The notes under the pieces: generated by a model
What the model was told of the DNA's origin: nothing
Databases searched by the model: none
What the model saw: only the letters and a program-made list of their open reading frames with translations
Position numbers and translations under genes: made by a program
Source: JAEUMY01 sp031394355
Lineage (GTDB): Bacteria; Pseudomonadota; Gammaproteobacteria; Burkholderiales; Usitatibacteraceae
DNA length: 64,000 nt
Assembly: GCA_031394355.1 (NCBI GenBank)
Contig: JANNSU010000051.1
Span: 24,346 to 88,345 of the forward strand
Reading direction: 5' to 3'
Part shown: positions 62,335 to 64,000 of the stretch, piece after piece
Numbering within the stretch: the stretch's first letter is position 1
Layout of the letters: each line of letters begins with the position of its first letter

Positions 62335-63912
62335 TTAATGTCTGAAATGCCGCATGCTCGTCACCACCATCGCAACGCCATGCTCATCCGCCGCCTTGAT
62401 GACCTCATCATCGCGCATCGACCCGCCCGGCTGAATCACAGCCTTGGCACCCGCATTCGCAATGACATCCAGCCCATCCCGGAACGGAAAGAACGCATCC
62501 GACGCCGCCACTGAGCCTTTCAGCGACAGTCCTGCATGCTTGGCCTTGATGGCAGCGATGCGGGTGCTGTCCACGCGACTCATCTGGCCTGCACCGACAC
62601 CGAGGGTCATGCCGTCCTTGCAGAACACGATGGCGTTGGACTTTACATACTTGGCTACACGGAAGGCAAAGATGAGATCGTTCATCTCACTGTCGGTGGG
62701 TTTGCGCTTCGTGACCACCTTCAGCTGCGACACATCGAAATCGTCCGCCGTCTGCACGAGCAGACCGCCGCCCACACGCTTCATGTCGAACTTGTTGAGA
62801 TCGCGCGCCAGCGGTAGTTTGAGCAGACGCACGTTCTGCTTGGCTGCGAATATTCGCAGGGCCGCGTCGTCGTAGTCCGGTGCCAGTACGACTTCGACGA
62901 ATTGCTTCGCCACCGCATCCGCGGTCGCGCCATCGACGGTGCGGTTAAAGGCAATGATGCCGCCGAAGGCCGAGGTCGGATCGGTGAGGAAGGCGCGCTG
63001 GTAAGCGACCAGCGGCGTTTCAGCGATGGCAACACCGCACGGATTGGCGTGCTTGATGATGACGCAGGCGGGCACCTCGAAGCTGCGGCAGCATTCCCAC
63101 GCTGCATCCGCATCGGCGATGTTGTTGTAGGACAGCTCCTTGCCCTGCAGCTGCTTGTAGTGCGCGAGCGTACCGGGCGCTGGCTGGGTCTCGACATAGA
63201 ACGCCGCGCTCTGGTGCGGGTTCTCGCCATAGCGCATCGGCTGCGCCTTCACGAACTTGAGATTGAGCATCGCCGGGAAAGTCTGCGGCTTCAGATGGTC
63301 ATCCAGCGAAGTCAACCAGTTGCTGATGGCGCCGTCGTACTCCGCGGTGTGACTGAATGCCTTCTTTGCGAGGTGCAGGCGCGTGTCGCCGGACAGCTTG
63401 CCATCGCTTGCACGCATCTCCGCAATGAGTGCGTAGTAATCAGCCGAGTCCGTGACGATGGCGACAAACGCATGATTCTTGGCCGACGCGCGCACCATGG
63501 CCGGACCGCCGATGTCGATGTTCTCGATCGCATCGTCAAACGTGCAATCCGGCTTGGCCACCGTCTCGCGGAAGGGATAGAGATTCACCACCACCATGTC
63601 GATGGGCGGAATGTTGTGTTCCTTCATGGCATCGACGTGCGCGGGCAGGTCGCGCCGCGCGAGGATCCCGCCATGCACTTTCGGATGCAGCGTCTTCACG
63701 CGGCCATCCATCATCTCGGGGAAGCCGGTGTGCGCGCCGACCTCGATGACTTTCACGCCACTCTCGGCGAGCAGTTTGGCCGTGCCGCCAGTGGAGAGGA
63801 TTTCAACATTCAGCGTGGAGAGATAACGCGCCAGATCAACAACACCTGTCTTGTCGGAGACGGAGAGGAGTGCGCGGCGGATGGGGAGGTGGTTGGGCGA
63901 GATGGAGGACAT
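62335..63912 (-). CDS. purH: Bifunctional AICAR formyltransferase / IMP cyclohydrolase
   Basis: 525 aa, last two steps of IMP synthesis. Cyclohydrolase domain (1-200): ALLSVSDKTGVVDLARYLST, FPEMMDGRVKTLHPKVHGGI and MVVVNLYPFRETVAKPD. Transformylase domain: LRYGENPHQSAAFY in form MRYGENPHQS, CVIIKHANPCGVAIAETPLV, QMSRVDSTRIAAIKAKHAGL and SDAFFPFRDGLDVIANAG. Full length. A GCGAATATTCGC site (62846) is read as RIFA. Originally likely paired with purD. Confidence 0.98.
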   Translation of the reverse strand: MSSISPNHLPIRRALLSVSDKTGVVDLARYLSTLNVEILSTGGTAKLLAESGVKVIEVGAHTGFPEMMDGRVKTLHPKVHGGILARRDLPAHVDAMKEHNIPPIDMVVVNLYPFRETVAKPDCTFDDAIENIDIGGPAMVRASAKNHAFVAIVTDSADYYALIAEMRASDGKLSGDTRLHLAKKAFSHTAEYDGAISNWLTSLDDHLKPQTFPAMLNLKFVKAQPMRYGENPHQSAAFYVETQPAPGTLAHYKQLQGKELSYNNIADADAAWECCRSFEVPACVIIKHANPCGVAIAETPLVAYQRAFLTDPTSAFGGIIAFNRTVDGATADAVAKQFVEVVLAPDYDDAALRIFAAKQNVRLLKLPLARDLNKFDMKRVGGGLLVQTADDFDVSQLKVVTKRKPTDSEMNDLIFAFRVAKYVKSNAIVFCKDGMTLGVGAGQMSRVDSTRIAAIKAKHAGLSLKGSVAASDAFFPFRDGLDVIANAGAKAVIQPGGSMRDDEVIKAADEHGVAMVVTSMRHFRH

Positions 63913-63929
63913 GTGTTTTCTTCGTTGCT

Positions 63930-64000
63930 CCCTCTCCCTTGATGGGAGAGGGCTGGGGAGAGGGTGCGCCCCGTATCCCCCTCTCCCGGCCTTTCGGCCA
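63930..64000. repeat. CTCTCCC/GGGAGAG intergenic repeat at window end
   Basis: CCCTCTCCCTTGATGGGAGAGGG hairpin type sequence followed by GGGGAGAGGGTGCG and a second copy start (CCCCTCTCCCGGCC). Runs off the window. Confidence 0.6.

Overview
The window is chromosomal DNA of about 60-65% G+C (estimated by eye), with densely packed genes on both strands. The gene set points to a betaproteobacterium, probably Burkholderiales-related. Support comes from a TIGR04438-type small Trp-rich protein, a Bug-type tricarboxylate-binding protein, a DUF3422 protein, a liv amino-acid ABC operon, Lgt, HemF and a purH-purD pair. Genus cannot be read from the sequence. No rRNA and no CRISPR array are present; there is one complete tRNA, tRNA-Ala(CGC).

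Layout. 1-4.7 kb: a sensor diguanylate cyclase, then a minus-strand MscS/cNMP channel with an exported methyltransferase. 5.0-17.5 kb (minus strand): an RHS polymorphic-toxin locus. A secreted 1272-aa YD-repeat protein is coupled by an ATGA overlap to a 751-aa protein that carries the second part of the RHS core plus a variable tip. It is followed by an array of orphan RHS core/tip/putative immunity cassettes, broken by a REP-type (Y1) transposase element and a nested IS30. A 59-bp direct repeat (4968-5026 and 18374-18432) brackets the locus next to tRNA-Ala, whose 3' end is also partly duplicated, so a tRNA-associated island is likely. 18.6-28 kb: zinc metalloprotease, DUF3422, lgt, Bug protein, an exported protein and ilvD. 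28.3-31 kb: a compositionally distinct three-gene cassette (TIGR04255 family plus two unknowns), then an orphan DinJ/RelB-like antitoxin and a 58-aa protein. 31-37 kb: retropepsin-like protein, LytS/LytTR-type two-component pair, M28 peptidase, DUF924. 37-43 kb: a DUF4178 / small protein / DUF350 / membrane spermidine-synthase-like / amine-oxidase operon. 43-51 kb: mixed metabolic and redox genes. 51.4-57 kb: livK-H-M-G-F, with a 456-bp inverted-repeat element carrying a GxxExxY gene inserted between livH and livM. 57-64 kb: EcsC, a membrane protein, hemF, purD, an acyltransferase, a small protein and purH.

Two signals stand out beyond the genes. (1) The 12-bp palindrome GCGAATATTCGC occurs 21 times exactly, plus four times with only its 10-bp core, between 21.6 and 62.9 kb. 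It falls both between genes and inside genes in all three reading phases, but never in the first 21.6 kb, which includes the RHS island. It behaves like a highly iterated genomic palindrome similar in kind to cyanobacterial HIP1. (2) A family of 'ACACAGATGAACAC' inverted repeats exists as gene-less miniature palindromes and as one full version with perfect 36-bp ends enclosing a GxxExxY gene inside the liv operon, which looks like a mobile element and its non-autonomous derivatives.
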